Part shown: piece after piece, positions 21,546 through 32,048 of the stretch
Layout of the letters: every line of letters starts with the position of its first letter
Numbering within the stretch: position 1 is the stretch's first letter
The notes under the pieces: model-generated
What the model saw: only the letters and a program-made list of their open reading frames with translations
Databases searched by the model: none
What the model was told of the DNA's origin: nothing
Translations under genes and position numbers: made by a program
Assembly (NCBI GenBank): GCA_940337035.1
Contig: CALNHX010005143.1
Coordinates: 1 to 64,000, forward strand
Length of the DNA: 64,000 nucleotides
Direction of reading: 5' to 3'
Origin: Agriotes lineatus
Lineage: Eukaryota; Arthropoda; Insecta; Coleoptera; Elateridae

Positions 21546-22459
21546 AAATTTTTGAAATTTAAAAACTTGAAGTATGTCATACTTTCTTGTAAAAAAATAA
21601 TCTCCAAAATTCTTGAATTTTTGTACATACACTTCAGTTGCAATGGAATAGAAATAAAAGAGGTTTTTATTATTGGAAAGGGGAAAAAAGGCTATAGTTA
21701 ATAATTACAAGGAAAAACTTCGCTGAACTTTTGACACATGTAACTAAGTAATTTTATTTCCCTTTAACAAATAATACAATGTATTCGGGAAAGAAAGTAC
21801 AGTGCTTTGTGATAAATATGAGTATAATTTAAATTAAAATTAAAAAGGTACAATGGATTGGTGATGCAGTATAGCTTTTTACACCACAATATATGTTGGA
21901 ATGTTGGTATAGTTAAATAAATTAAAGAGTGTTGATTTTATAGTTTTAGATTATATTCACATAATATATACAAATAGCACTTAAGGGTGACGTCTGCGTT
22001 GCTGGATGGTTATCGTTAACATGATTCTATGATACTGCTTAAAAACTAAGTTGGAATTTTGTAGGCTATCTGCAAGTCCCGTGGGGGTGTCTAAATAGTC
22101 AATGAAACGTTCGGTAACTTTTAGCGTGGAAAACTAAAATGTTGCGGTTCTCACGAACAAGCGCACTGTCGGCAAAGGTTTATTGGGGTTGCAAATGCCA
22201 TAGCCTCTTAGGGTAATAAAGTTATAAACTTAAGAAATGCATTGAACGTGCTTATGAATAATTTTGGCGAACTGCACAAAACCGTGAGAACATTTTGAAT
22301 TTAACTGAAACGTTGCAAACTAATCGCACAAAAATACATCTATTTAATTAATCTTAAAACTAGAGTCCAACATACAATTTTGCATAATCAAAGTGAATCC
22401 ACTTTCATTTATCAGGTAGATTGACAGTTGTAGAATTCTTGTAAATTATAAAAACTGTT
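21546..22459. other. Noncoding; nothing recognised
   Basis: AT-rich spacer with no coding blocks. Confidence 0.3.
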
Positions 22460-22469
22460 TCATCAACCA

Positions 22470-23415
22470 TTGTTTTAATCGCAATTTAAATTTATTGAAC
22501 GTTTCTAAATATTTTAATTCTTCCGGTAATGCATTATAAATTTTTATTACTACTGTTCTTTGTTGATGTTTTTTAGCCTGAGGAAGTCTGAAATCATTTT
22601 TTCGAGTATTATAAATGTGTACGTGAGATGATTTAGTTAACTGACTTTTCTTCTTAAAAATAAATTGGCATAGTTTGAAAATATACAGTGTGTCTGCTTA
22701 AGTTCGCACCATTTTTTTAAAGTTGTTTCATATGGAAAACCATCAAAATAATGCAACATAGAGGTTATGAGACGTAAAGCATATCAAAGTTTTAACGAAT
22801 AAAGAGATAACTGAAAAAAGTTTCCGATATTGTCAAAAATAAAGTTTTCCATATGAAACAACTTAAAAAAAATGTGAAAAATAACAAAACCTGATTTTCA
22901 TCGTAGATAGGTGTAATTGGATATTTGAACGTAGTTTTCGATTGTAATCAACTTTTCTTAATAACAATTTTGATATTGTCACAAATAAAGGTACTTTACT
23001 CTTGAGCAGAATTCATATTTTTTGACATTCCTCGTATACGGCTTAAAAAAATTGATATCTGATGATTGAATTTTAAGTTTTGGACCATGCAGAACTTTTT
23101 ATAAAGAATAACTTCTTTTCGTAAAATTAATAATAAAAAAGTTTTCCATATGGTGCGAACTTAAGCAGACACACTGTATAAATTAGTTACAGGAAACATA
23201 TTTAGTTTGAGGAAAAATGGTCTACAAGAATCGTATTTTTTTAATTTACACATAGTTCTTATTGCACGTTTTTGTATTTGAAATATAATTCGACTATCTT
23301 TTGTAATACCCCAAAATACTATGCCGTAAGCTAACAAGCTTTCAAAATATGAATAATACACAATTTTGGTAAATTTTAAATCTAATCTTTTCCTTATAAC
23401 TGAGAGTGCATACAC
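22470..23415 (-). pseudogene. RT thumb and C-terminal domain, split by a MITE
   Basis: 23415-23180 gives TKIVYYSYFESLLAYGIVFW and QKRAIRTMCK, the typical post-RT block of CR1/Jockey elements. It runs in frame up to the TA at 23177. The mariner MITE 22686-23176 then interrupts, and the sense sequence resumes at 22685 with SSHVHIYNTRKNDFRLP and ends near 22470. Removing the MITE and one TA restores continuity. Confidence 0.8.
22686..23176. repeat. 491-bp mariner/Tc1-type MITE inserted in RT coding sequence
   Basis: CAGTGTGTCTGCTTAAGTTC (22686-22705) is repeated inverted at 23157-23176, with GCACCAT extending the match. TA flanks both sides. A second inner inverted pair (AGTTTTCCATATG) lies inward. 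No coding. Confidence 0.9.
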
Positions 23416-23704
23416 TAGAGGTGCGCAAATTCTTAAAATGTGCTGCCCGGCCAGGCCTGATTCACATTGACTTCAAGCCCGGCCTGGTACGACATTGATT
23501 ATAAAAGCCAGGCCCGAAAAAGCCCGATGTATATAAAGCCAGGCCAGGCCCGATCGGGCTAGTTAGCCTGAAGTCAGAAAGCCCGCTTGGCTCAACTCAG
23601 GGCCGCTCGGCCCGACTAGGGCCCGCTTGGCTCGCGGGCCAGATTGGCCCGAAAGGCCCGAAACAAGGTAGATCATTCAGTTCGACGTTAAAAATACATA
23701 TTTT
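23416..23704. repeat. hAT-like terminal fragment with GGCCCGG repeats
   Basis: Begins TAGAGGTGCGCAAA, a hAT-like end. GC-rich units such as GCCCGGCC and AGGCCCGA follow (23440-23660), in sharp contrast to the AT-rich surroundings. It interrupts the RT gene. The second terminus is not seen, so it may be a deleted copy. Confidence 0.6.
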
Positions 23705-24440
23705 TTATTTTATCAACATAAAAAAGAAATGCCATACACGACTGAAGCCAATCTTCCGCCTTAGATGTGACATGTGTGGGGACCATGATAGTTTATTGTT
23801 TATAATCAAACCAAAAAATTTTACAGGCTCAGCTGCTTCAATTATGCCGTTATTTGTATTTAAAATATTTTTTTCATTACTTCTTGGAGAAGTGAAAGTT
23901 ATATTAGCAGTGTTTTGACAGTTTAATACTAATTTATTATCTGTGAACCATTGACAAATTTGATCTACAATATTAGATATATTTTCAAGCATATCATTTT
24001 TATTATCTTTTTTAATTAACAATGTTGTATCATCAGCAAATAAAGTAAAGGAAGAGTCCAAAAAATTGTAAATCATTAATGTAGATAATAAATAACAATG
24101 GCCCTAACATACTGCCTTGAGGCACTCCACATTTAACAAGTTTCAAGTCCGAATAAATTGATTGAATTATTCCTGAGCCGTTCTTATCGCATTTCGACCA
24201 TTTGTTTTCTATTATTTAAATGTGATTTGAACCATTCGTAAGCAACACCTCTTATACCATAAAAGTCATGTTTTTCTAACAACAAATCGTGATTTATACA
24301 GTCAAACGCTTTCGATAGATCACAAAAAATTCCGATTATATAACTGTTATCTTCCAATGCATCAGTTACTTGTTCAATAAAAGAAAAAATTGCTTGAATT
24401 GTATTTCGATTTTTTCTAAAACCAAATTGGAACCTATTTT
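23705..24440 (-). pseudogene. Reverse transcriptase core
   Basis: The minus strand reads FRKNRNTIQAI, then IFCDLSKAFDCINHDLLLEK (first catalytic aspartate), then a GSMLGP-like region, and at 24040 LFADDTTLLI (the catalytic ADD). FFGLIINNKLSW follows. Stops near 24180 and 24080 and a frame change break it. The C-terminal continuation begins again at 23415. Confidence 0.85.
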
Positions 24441-24589
24441 AAAATTTGGTTTGAATCTAAATTCTGTTGTAATCTGTTATTAATTTTTTGAAAACTTTAC
24501 ATAATTGTGAAAATTTGGGTTATTACTATATTTTTTGTACTTTAATAGATCTCTTTTTGTTCTACTTGACTTTTTCATACCCTTTGTTA

Positions 24590-25860
24590 TCAAAGCTTTT
24601 TTTGACATACATTGCGTTTAACTATACGTATGGGAAATGCATTTTCAAAACAACTCGGGAACAAAATATAAAATTTATACATTTTATCATCCACACTTAC
24701 TGCTTTAAAAACAGGATCCCAATCTACACAAGTCATGAGTGTGTTAAATTTTGAAAATGATTTTTCGTTAAAACATCGGCATTCTTCAGATATTATAGGA
24801 ATAGAGTTGCAGAAATAATTATCAATATTTATTATTTGTTGACAGTGATCAGATAAATTTAAATCGATAACTGATATAAAATCTTCGTCACTTAAGTTCG
24901 TAAATATATTATCAATTAATGTTGATGAATATTTAGTTATTCTAGTACTTACAGAGATGTGTGGTTGTAGATTAAATATTGCCATACTGCTCAAAAATTC
25001 CGTTTTTTTAACATTCTCCCTGTGAAGATTAATATTGAAATCGCCACACACTATCACATTCAAACCAAATGTCGACACTTCTTCAAGGAGTTGAACCAAA
25101 TTATCCATAAAAATATAAAAGTCTGTCCGGAGTTCTGTAGATTACTATAATAATAGTTTTTGAATTTTTTGTTGCCGTATACTCGAAATGTTTCTCTATT
25201 GTTGGCACACTACACTGTAAATTTTTATAACTGAAATTATTTCAAACTAAAATTAAAACTCGACCTTTAGCTAATACTTTCCTACAATAATACGACGGTA
25301 TGTAGTAATTACTGATATTATAGTAGTTTATTTATCTAGAACGAAAAGTGATATTTTAAAGGACGAGAAAGTAGTTTACGTCCGAGGCGTCAGCCGAGGA
25401 AGGAATTACTTGCGAGGACCTTTAAAAACACGTTCGAGGTGAATACAACGGTTTATTTCATACTGCAAGTTTAATGAATTTTAAATAAAAGGTTGTAAAT
25501 CATTTAAAATTTCATGTCAACAATTGACGTATAATTTTAAAGTACTTGAATTTTAAAATGTCACTTTAAAGTACTAGGACTTTAATGTTCCATTTTTTGT
25601 ACCATAAATAAGTTTTAAAGTACTTGAACTTTAAAATTTTACTTTAAAGTACTAGAACTTTAATGTTCCATTTTTTGTACCATAAATAATCCGAAAAATG
25701 TAATTTTTGACACCAGTATGAAATAAATTAAATTAATTTCATCTTCTATTAGATGATGTTCGGAAACACAAACAATAACCAGCACCGAATTAAAGTCAGA
25801 TTCAACATTGTTTAATGCGACTTCAAGATCGAAAGTTTTAATTTGCATTAGACAAAAAGA
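24590..25860 (-). pseudogene. Endonuclease domain, interrupted
   Basis: The N-terminal part at 25848-25740 resembles the ...VIVCVSEHHL strand of apurinic-like endonucleases. The C-terminal part at 25108-24740 has VIVCGDFNINLH, STLIDNIFTN and DLNLSDHCQ, the GDFN and SDH catalytic blocks. Between them (25140-25690) lies unrelated sequence with a tandem duplication, so the domain is split by an insertion. In the family, this enzyme nicks target DNA to prime reverse transcription. Confidence 0.75.
25534..25687. repeat. Two tandem copies of a 77-bp palindrome-rich unit
   Basis: Unit 1 (25534-25610) and unit 2 (25611-25687) both run TTTTAAAGTACTTGAA, ACTTTAAAGTACTAG, GTTCCATTTTTTGTACCATA. They differ at only a few positions. 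Confidence 0.85.
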
Positions 25861-25920
25861 ATTTCCGCCACTTTCCTTATCCTACTTCTTGCTACTTCTG
25901 GTTTGAACACCCACTGCTTC

Positions 25921-26498
25921 CTATTGATCATCTGATTGGGACAGTTTATTTATATTTCCAGTATCAGTAGGGTTGATAGTACTGTCATGATAATTAGCTG
26001 CTTGGATTTTATTGTCGATAACAATTACTTTATTTTGCAATTCCTCTAATTTCCAAGGTTTTCCATCGATAAATAGTTTATTGTATTTAAGGAAAGCGTA
26101 ATGACCATCTTCTCTAGCTTTAACAAGGAATGGTTTTAACTTATTTCTGATGTCTGTAACGTTTTGGGAGTAATCTTTAGAAAGTGCAAAATTGGTTCTC
26201 TTCAATTTAGGAGCTGCCTTTAGTAATTGGTTTTTAGTTTTAAAGTATTGAATTTTATTATTACTGGTCTATTAGATCCTCGAAAGTTTTTACCCAGTCT
26301 GTGAGATCTTTCAATTTCTTGGGGTTTTATATCGATGTCGAGTTTTTAATAAATTCCACAGCTTTTTCTTCCGTTGAATCCCAGTTTTCATTATTATCGT
26401 CTTTAATTCCATAAATAATTAAATTATTTCTCCTTGACTGATTTTCCATGTGGTCTAGTTTACCCTCCAGCTGCTTAATCTTAGTTTTCAAGGTTTCG
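25921..26498 (-). pseudogene. ORF1 RRM and C-terminal part (Transposase_22-like)
   Basis: The first segment (26509-26327) gives KQLEGKLDHMENQSRRNN and LIIYGI, the junction of coiled coil and RNA-binding domain seen in L1-like ORF1 proteins. After a frame break, 26205-25921 gives VTDIRNKLKPFLVKAREDG and LFIDGKPW, the C-terminal domain. The product would bind element RNA as a trimeric chaperone in related families. Broken by stops. Confidence 0.75.
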
Positions 26499-26806
26499 TC
26501 AGCGTACATACATCAAACAAGTAGAGACACTCATGCCAAATGTTGAATCCTGTCTAGAGTGCCTGGGACAGTAACTCCGGGGGTATTTCTAAGCTTGACT
26601 ATCAGATGGCAGCACAAAATTCTGCCAATCAGCGCCAGTTACTGGCTCTGCTACCAATCATATGTGATAAAGTAGTGGCGCCATCTGTTAGTATTATTGG
26701 AAAGTACCCCCCAGGAGTCGTTCAAGCTCATGAAAATCGGTATTTTGACATCAAAGGAACCGACAGTGAGTGTCTCTATTTGTTTGATCTATGTACGCTG
26801 ATTTTG
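26499..26806. repeat. 308-bp foldback MITE in ORF1
   Basis: CAGCGTACATACATCAAACA (26499-26518) continues through AGTAGAGACACTCA and pairs with TGAGTGTCTCTATTTGTTTG ending in ATGTACGCTG (26806). An inner pair (ACTCCGGGGGTA with TACCCCCCAGGAGT) extends the symmetry. The element cuts ORF1 of the retrotransposon. Confidence 0.8.
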
Positions 26807-26924
26807 TTTTCTTTCAGAATGTTGCCCATTGATTCTGTTAACAAACTTATACTTTCATTTGTTTTATCTGTTTTAGCGTGTAATGCATTAATGCTTTCAA
26901 TAATTTTATTTAATTTCTCTTCCA
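26807..26924 (-). pseudogene. ORF1 N-terminal coiled coil of the CR1/Jockey element
   Basis: ATG at 26924 opens MEEKLNKIIESINALH and continues with heptad-like spacing (SISLLTESMGNILKEN) until the foldback insertion at 26806. This is too short for the usual ORF tracks. It joins in sense with the part beyond the insertion at 26509. Confidence 0.65.
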
Positions 26925-27457
26925 TTTTACTATAAATTTAAACAATTTTATGCACAGTAATATTCCAATAAATTTTCGGCATTCTGCACTGCACTTGTTA
27001 ACAGCACAAGAGACCACACTGCACTCCCTAACTGTGATATTACTAGAAATCACTAGATTTGAAGTACATTCCCAAAAAAAGTGTATTCCAGGTAAACTCA
27101 GCAAATATTTAAAAAATTTGACAATGACAGTTCACGAATTTTGTGAATGGATAATAGGGCATCGGTTTCCGACGATTCTTCGGCGTTTCCGCCAATACTT
27201 GTATATTCAAGTGACTCTTTTTGTTTCGTTTTCATGGGGGACTAGGACCTATCACATTTGCATCAAGTTTGTTATCGGTATCGGTGCTCGACATATTATC
27301 AAAACGTCCTAATCCAACTGGCATGCAATCCGCACCTGTGCAGACGCTGCAATATACGAGAGACGGAGCAATCCAATGCAGTTGCCGAGGCATGCACGTG
27401 TTGATCACGCAGCAACCAGTGTTTTGAGGCGCTCTATCTTGGAAATGAATAGACAGT

Positions 27458-28211
27458 AAGAGTTGCTCTCTTATATTTGGTGAAGTAGCTACTTGCTCTC
27501 AAAATTTTCTACAATTATAATTGTAATGTAAGTTATTCTACCTGGTGATAAACAATGCACCTTCATACATTTTTTGCTGTTCAGTTCAATTCAAAGGACG
27601 ACTACTGTATGATTAAAAAAAAATGTTGGTAATTCGTTGAACCATGCGGTCAAATGATTTTTTTATGTGTTTCACAGAAACATGAATAGAAATATATTGA
27701 TAAATTACTGGAATCTAAGGTGAAGTGGGGTAAATGTGATGTAGTATTTGAATATTTCATGAACAAATGACCAAAACTGGCACTTTTATTGGAGCAAAAA
27801 AAGTTTTAAAAATTGCTCAAAGCTTTGAATATAGTTCTTAATTGATTCGAGGATGGTGGCGCGAGCGACGGTTGCATGAGGTTGCAAACTTAGGTGCGTG
27901 TTAAGGACCTCCAAGTCTGCACTCCTGACAAGTTTCAAAACTCTGCAACCTTTTGCACCAAAACACTATTATTATGTGTCGAATGACTGGATTAAGCAGC
28001 TTCTATGCATATACAGCATGATCGAAAACTTTTAACCTCTAGAGGGCTGTGGAATTATTTTGCCAAAAAATGTTGTTGGCAGTAGTGGTAGTAAGTCACA
28101 TTGGCATTTTATATCTGTCAGTTTAAGGTTATGTCAGGATTGTCATTTCAACAAATACAAACATTCTTGTTGAATACATAAAAATGTTAGTAACAAATAC
28201 AGTGACTATAT
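27458..28211. other. Noncoding; nothing recognised
   Basis: No coding block or clear repeat. Confidence 0.3.
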
Positions 28212-28570
28212 GAGACAGTGGCGACAATAGAGTGTATTCTTTTTTATTGATCCCTCAAATCGGCCGCCATTAAGAGGCAAAATTTGTTGATGCTTTTGTT
28301 TGTTTATACCAAATCGAGGTTAGCAGGTTAGATTTTGCGTCAGTTTGTGTCAAATTCGAGGTTATCAGGTTAGGTTTTGCGTCAGTTTGTGTCAAAACTG
28401 ACGCAAAACCTAACCTGATAACCTCGAATTTGACATAGACTTACAGTGCCACCAACATATTATTTATACGTTGTGTAACCATGACCATTCAAAAACGTTC
28501 AATTTATTAAAGTTAGTAGGCCATTGGCCGCCGTTTTGTGGAAAATTGTGCCTATTGTCGCCACTGTCTC
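28212..28570. repeat. TIR element containing the shared palindromic core
   Basis: GAGACAGTGGCGACAATAG (28212-28230) is mirrored by CTATTGTCGCCACTGTCTC (28552-28570). Inside (28313-28500) is the shared core. Its left half is partly duplicated: GCGTCAGTTTGTGTCAAA occurs twice, about 28337 and 28379. Its right half carries the CCATTCAAAAACGTTCRAT arm seen at 6240-6484. Confidence 0.8.
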
Positions 28571-28907
28571 TATCAAGGCACTGTAGTAACAAAAACAACA
28601 CAGCACCACCTAGTGCACGGCGTTAAACATCCTGGAAAAGTTAAGTTTATCTGTCAAAATTGTGTAAGTTATATTATTAAGTAGCCTTACTCATCACTGC
28701 CAACATAAATTCAATTTTTAAAAAAATCCACATCCCAGGTAAAAGTTTTCGATCATACGATATTATAGAAATGTAAAATTTTAACATTTATCTAAAATGT
28801 TAATAACAATATTAACCAACTGGATAAAAAATTTATGAAATAGTAATTTTATGCAATAACTGCAGTAGAAAAACATTTCGTAATTTTCTGTTTTTGTTAT
28901 AGACTAA

Positions 28908-29095
28908 GGGCCGGTTGCAGAAAGCAATGTTAAGTCTGGTGTTAGCTAACGTCGCGTCAAAGTGAACAAAATCGCATCAAATTTTGTTTACTAATGTATT
29001 AGTTACCATAAACATTTGAGATTTGATTCGTTTTTGTTCACTTTGACGTCGCGTTAGCTAACACCAGACTTAACATTGCTTTCTGCAACCGGCCC
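28908..29095. repeat. PIF/Harbinger-type MITE, 188 bp
   Basis: Ends GGGCCGGTTGCAGAAAGCAA and its reverse complement, flanked by TAA on both sides (28905-28907, 29096-29098). A 3-bp TWA duplication and a GGGCC start are typical of PIF/Harbinger. The inverted repeat is about 70 bp long. Confidence 0.88.
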
Positions 29096-29098
29096 TAA

Positions 29099-29697
29099 GA
29101 GCTTTATATGGTCCTTGATATACACGAAAAAGGAATTAAACATTTTGTACTTACGTGTATGGTTGTTGGAAAATTGATTTCATATATGTTTGGATTAATT
29201 TATATTTGTTATATCGTTAGTTTTCTAGTAACATGGTAAAGCAATACTTACGTTTTTCTTTTTGTTACAGATTCAAAATGATTACTGATGTTCATCTAGC
29301 AGTTCTAGCCAATGCGTTAGGAGTCACACTGTTCCTGCTGGTCCTTTTATATCATTATATTAATGCAAATTATTCCAAATAAATACTATTTTATACTAAT
29401 ACTAAATATGTAACTTTTAATATATGTATTAGAAATAAATTTATGTAATTGTTTATTATAACTTGCTTTTTTTCTGTATACAGGGTATCTGCGGTGTATT
29501 TGATTTATCTGACAGTTCGTACAAAAATTTATAAATGTATGCAGATGATATATGAGCCTAAAACCATAATAGTTCGGACTATTTGGCACACATTTGTTGC
29601 CCTTTTTGTAAATGTTATCAGTATTAGAAATATTATTTAATTTACAGATAGCTAAAGGTTTCTGTTATACAACAATAATATAATTTTTTATTAGATA
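29099..29697. other. Noncoding; nothing recognised
   Basis: AT-rich; several 60-70 codon ORFs without protein features. A plus-strand TTTTTGTTACAG then ATTCAAAATG near 29265-29280 looks like a splice acceptor followed by a 35-codon ORF (29278-29382, MITDVHLAVLANALG with a hydrophobic end, VTLFLLVLLYHYI-like). This resembles a small membrane protein such as the OST4 subunit, but it is unproven. Confidence 0.4.
29278..29382 (+). CDS. Small single-pass membrane protein, OST4-like
   Basis: A 34-residue ORF starts MITDVHLAVLANALGVTLFL and ends in a short polar tail, with one hydrophobic segment at about residues 8-28. OST4, the smallest subunit of the oligosaccharyltransferase complex, is about 37-40 residues in animals. 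It starts with the same sort of MITDVQLAIF-like N-terminus followed by one membrane helix. The known family role is to stabilise the catalytic STT3 subunit during N-glycosylation in the endoplasmic reticulum. A splice acceptor-like TTTTGTTACAG lies just upstream (about 29262-29272), so a 5' UTR intron is likely. An AATAAA occurs just after the stop at about 29380-29385. The short size means chance resemblance is possible, but length, N-terminus and topology all agree. Confidence 0.7.
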   Translation: MITDVHLAVLANALGVTLFLLVLLYHYINANYSK

Positions 29698-29699
29698 TA

Positions 29700-30442
29700 C
29701 AGGCAGACCTCGCCGTTTGCGACTGCGGTTTGCTGATTTAATTTTACGCGGGGTACCTTTGTGCTTCCTTTTCTTTCCCGTTCACGAATTGCTTTGCCGT
29801 TCACTGATGGAATTGCCAACTGTTTCAACTTTCACACACTAACAGCCGATCTTATAAAGGCCACTAATCTGACGTTAACTTTAATTCGCTGTTAAAATGA
29901 ACAAAAGCGCATAAAAATTTGTTTACTCATGTATAAAATGTCATAAGCGCCAACGTTTTGATGAGGTTTTGTTTATTTTAACAGCGATTTAAAGTTAACG
30001 TCAGATTAGTGACCTTTATAAGACCGGCCGTAAGTAAATAAAGCAGATGTAGGCGGTTTATGTCATGAACACCTAAATAACATTATTTATCACGAACTTG
30101 TAAACACACTTATCGAGCCTATTCCTTTGAATCTCTTATTACCAAATCGGACCTGAAATAAATTGTAAAATTATAACTTGAATAAACAAATGGAGATTCT
30201 AGCTCTAGATTCAAGTGGCAGACTTATGTTGTGTATGGAATTTTAGTTCAAGCTTTACTGTCTTTTCGTGTGTTTCTGCCGAAAATTCAATTGAGTTTAA
30301 TTTTTAAAAGCTTAAAGTTTCTGCTTCAGATTTGCCAGACAAAAAACGTAGAAAAGTGTTATGTGTTTACTTGCTCATAGCGGTTTTGCGCTTTGCGGTA
30401 TTCTTCTGGAACGTAACCCCCGCGAACGGCGAGATCTGCCTG
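29700..30442. mobile_element. Tigger/pogo-type non-autonomous element
   Basis: CAGGCAGACCTCGCCGTTTG (29700-29719) and CGAACGGCGAGATCTGCCTG (30423-30442) are inverted, flanked by TA. The CAGGCAGACCTCG start resembles Tigger termini. No transposase remains. A Harbinger-type MITE is nested at 29843-30030. Confidence 0.85.
29843..30030. repeat. PIF/Harbinger-type MITE, 188 bp, nested
   Basis: Left end CAGCCGATCTTATAAAGGCC, right end the inverse of CGGCCGGTCTTATAAAGGTC, with TAA on both sides (29840-29842, 30031-30033). Its interior (GAACAAAAGCGCAT, TTGTTTACT) parallels the MITE at 28908-29095, which has the same length. Confidence 0.85.
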
Positions 30443-30580
30443 TAATTTAATATTAAAATTGTTGGGTGTGCAAACTTATAATTTTGGGCTTGTAAAACAT
30501 TAGCAAATTAGACTTGGAAAACACTTATTAACCTTTCGATACCGAAGGGTAAAAAAATGTCATAGTTGCCGAAAGGGGTA

Positions 30581-30714
30581 CAGTTGGCGCCATCGAAATG
30601 TGAATGGATTCTTGCTGCTATGGCATTTTTGTCTGATTTTTATTATTTAATATAAAAATCAGAAAAAAATACCATGGTAACGAGAATTCGTTCACATTTC
30701 GATGGCGCCAACCA
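30581..30714. repeat. 134-bp TA-flanked MITE
   Basis: GTTGGCGCCATCGAAATGTG near the left end pairs with CACATTTCGATGGCGCCAAC at the right, TA on both sides. The inner ATAAAAATCAGA arms make it almost fully palindromic. Confidence 0.8.
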
Positions 30715-30995
30715 TACATTATGTAAGTAGGTACTATTAGTAAATATACAGACGTATTATAAAAGTTTTTTTTTTTTTAAATTCTGATATGCCAGTCCAG
30801 CATCAACTGCTATTCGGCAGAGTTCATTCATAAGTTTTTCGAACTAAGCGCACTACTCACTAAAGTCATTTGTTTGATCACTTTTACAATGTACGGCAGT
30901 TCATCTTGTTATTGTTGATTAGCTTACACTGTGATTAATTATGGTTTTATTCACTGTTACTTCTTAGGAGGTCTATGGGTAGTTTTCTTTTAACC

Positions 30996-31319
30996 CTAGT
31001 TATAGAAGTTAGCACCATCGCACTGGTTGATGTCATTGTAGAATTTTCTTGAAATTATCCCGATGTGTTGCTCAATCGTTGGGATGTCTGTTTCACCGTG
31101 CAACTGCAGGTTTCTGACGAACCATTCTGAGTTAGTTATCATTCTCAGGACTTTAATTTGAAAGATTTCAAGTTTTTTCAGATTGATCTTAGATGTTGCG
31201 CTCCACACGCTACAACCGTAGGTAACAACTAAATTTTTTTGTTCCAAGAATTTCAGCTCGTAATGAATTAGTATATTATTTGCCGTGCACCAGAACCAAC
31301 ACACTTCGAAATTCATCAA
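30996..31319 (-). pseudogene. Jockey C-terminal region
   Basis: The minus ORF holds TYGCSVWSATSKINLKKLEI, FQIKVLRMIT and WFVRNLQLHGETDIPTI, the post-RT region of Jockey elements. It is separated from the palm at 31985-31800 by the inserted 3' end of another element. Confidence 0.8.
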
Positions 31320-31329
31320 TATACAGAAT

Positions 31330-31787
31330 GTGTAGTCTGGTTAACAGGTTCGCCAGAAAACTAGATATTTACATGCCATCTGCGATAAAGTTCAGGAGAA
31401 TTTGTTATTCTCTGTTTGCTGATTAGACATTACCATTGTTTTTAAATTATTATATAACATTTATTTATTATTTTTTTCAATTTTTCTGTTTTATTTATAA
31501 TACTTGTGGTAAACATACATTTTTTTGTTCATTTGGTGTTTTATCGGAATATGAAATCATATATTTAGTTGAATACATACATGTATATATTTAGGTGTGT
31601 ACCACTGCAACACGTTAGTTGCACTTCAATTATTATTATATTTAATTTGGGTGATGTGAATTAATTTACTATGCCAGTTTATGTTTGTTTAACTGTGGCC
31701 CATTTTTAGTTTTGTACTGTTGGCCGCAGTATAAACCCGCTAAAATAAATAAAATAAAATAAATAAAAATAAATAAATATAGGTCTT
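31330..31787 (+). mobile_element. Retrotransposon 3' end with A-rich tail
   Basis: A plus-strand noncoding stretch ends TATAAACCCGCTAAAATAAA and then an AAATAAA-repeat tail (about 31740-31785). It interrupts the Jockey copy and is therefore younger. Family not certain; the tail suggests a Jockey-like 3' UTR. Confidence 0.6.
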
Positions 31788-32048
31788 ATCAAAGACATGT
31801 AGATTAAAGTGCCACGCCTATTTTTGAGAGGCGACTTTTTATTGATTATTGGATAGAGCGAGCTCAGTCTTGCATATGACTGAAAGTTTTTTGTTAATGT
31901 AAAAATTCCAATTTAGTTTCTTATCAAAATATAAACCAAGATATTGCACTGCACTGTCTACTGGATTCCATTGGATCGCGGACCGGCGGAGCGTAAAGAT
32001 TTTTTCTTTACATTTGTTAGCGTTTACGGTGATCTTCCATTTGTTAAA

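Larger units (their letters stand above)
22460..26940 (-). mobile_element. CR1/Jockey-type non-LTR retrotransposon with L1-like ORF1
   Basis: From right to left on the minus strand there are: an ORF1 starting near 26924 with a coiled coil; an endonuclease (25860-24590); a reverse transcriptase (24440-23705 and 23415-23180); and a C-terminal domain near 22680-22470. Order and orientation are those of a full-length element of about 4 kb. Three later insertions (26499-26806, 23416-23704, 22686-23176), a tandem-repeat segment (25534-25687) and frameshifts break it. No intact ORF remains. Confidence 0.8.
20833..27456. mobile_element. Composite nest bounded by matching inverted termini
   Basis: GTCTGTTCATTTCCAAGATA (20833-20852) followed by GAGCGC is mirrored at 27429-27456 (GCGCTCTATCTTGGAAATGA then ATAGACAG). 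Just inside the left end is an IS630/Tc1-like transposase N-terminus (20882-21220). Both ends contain a GACAGTTCACGARTTTTGTG stretch (about 21200 and 27125). The 6.6-kb interior is mostly later insertions. The outer pair probably marks one Tc1-like element, but two separate copies cannot be excluded. Confidence 0.55.
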
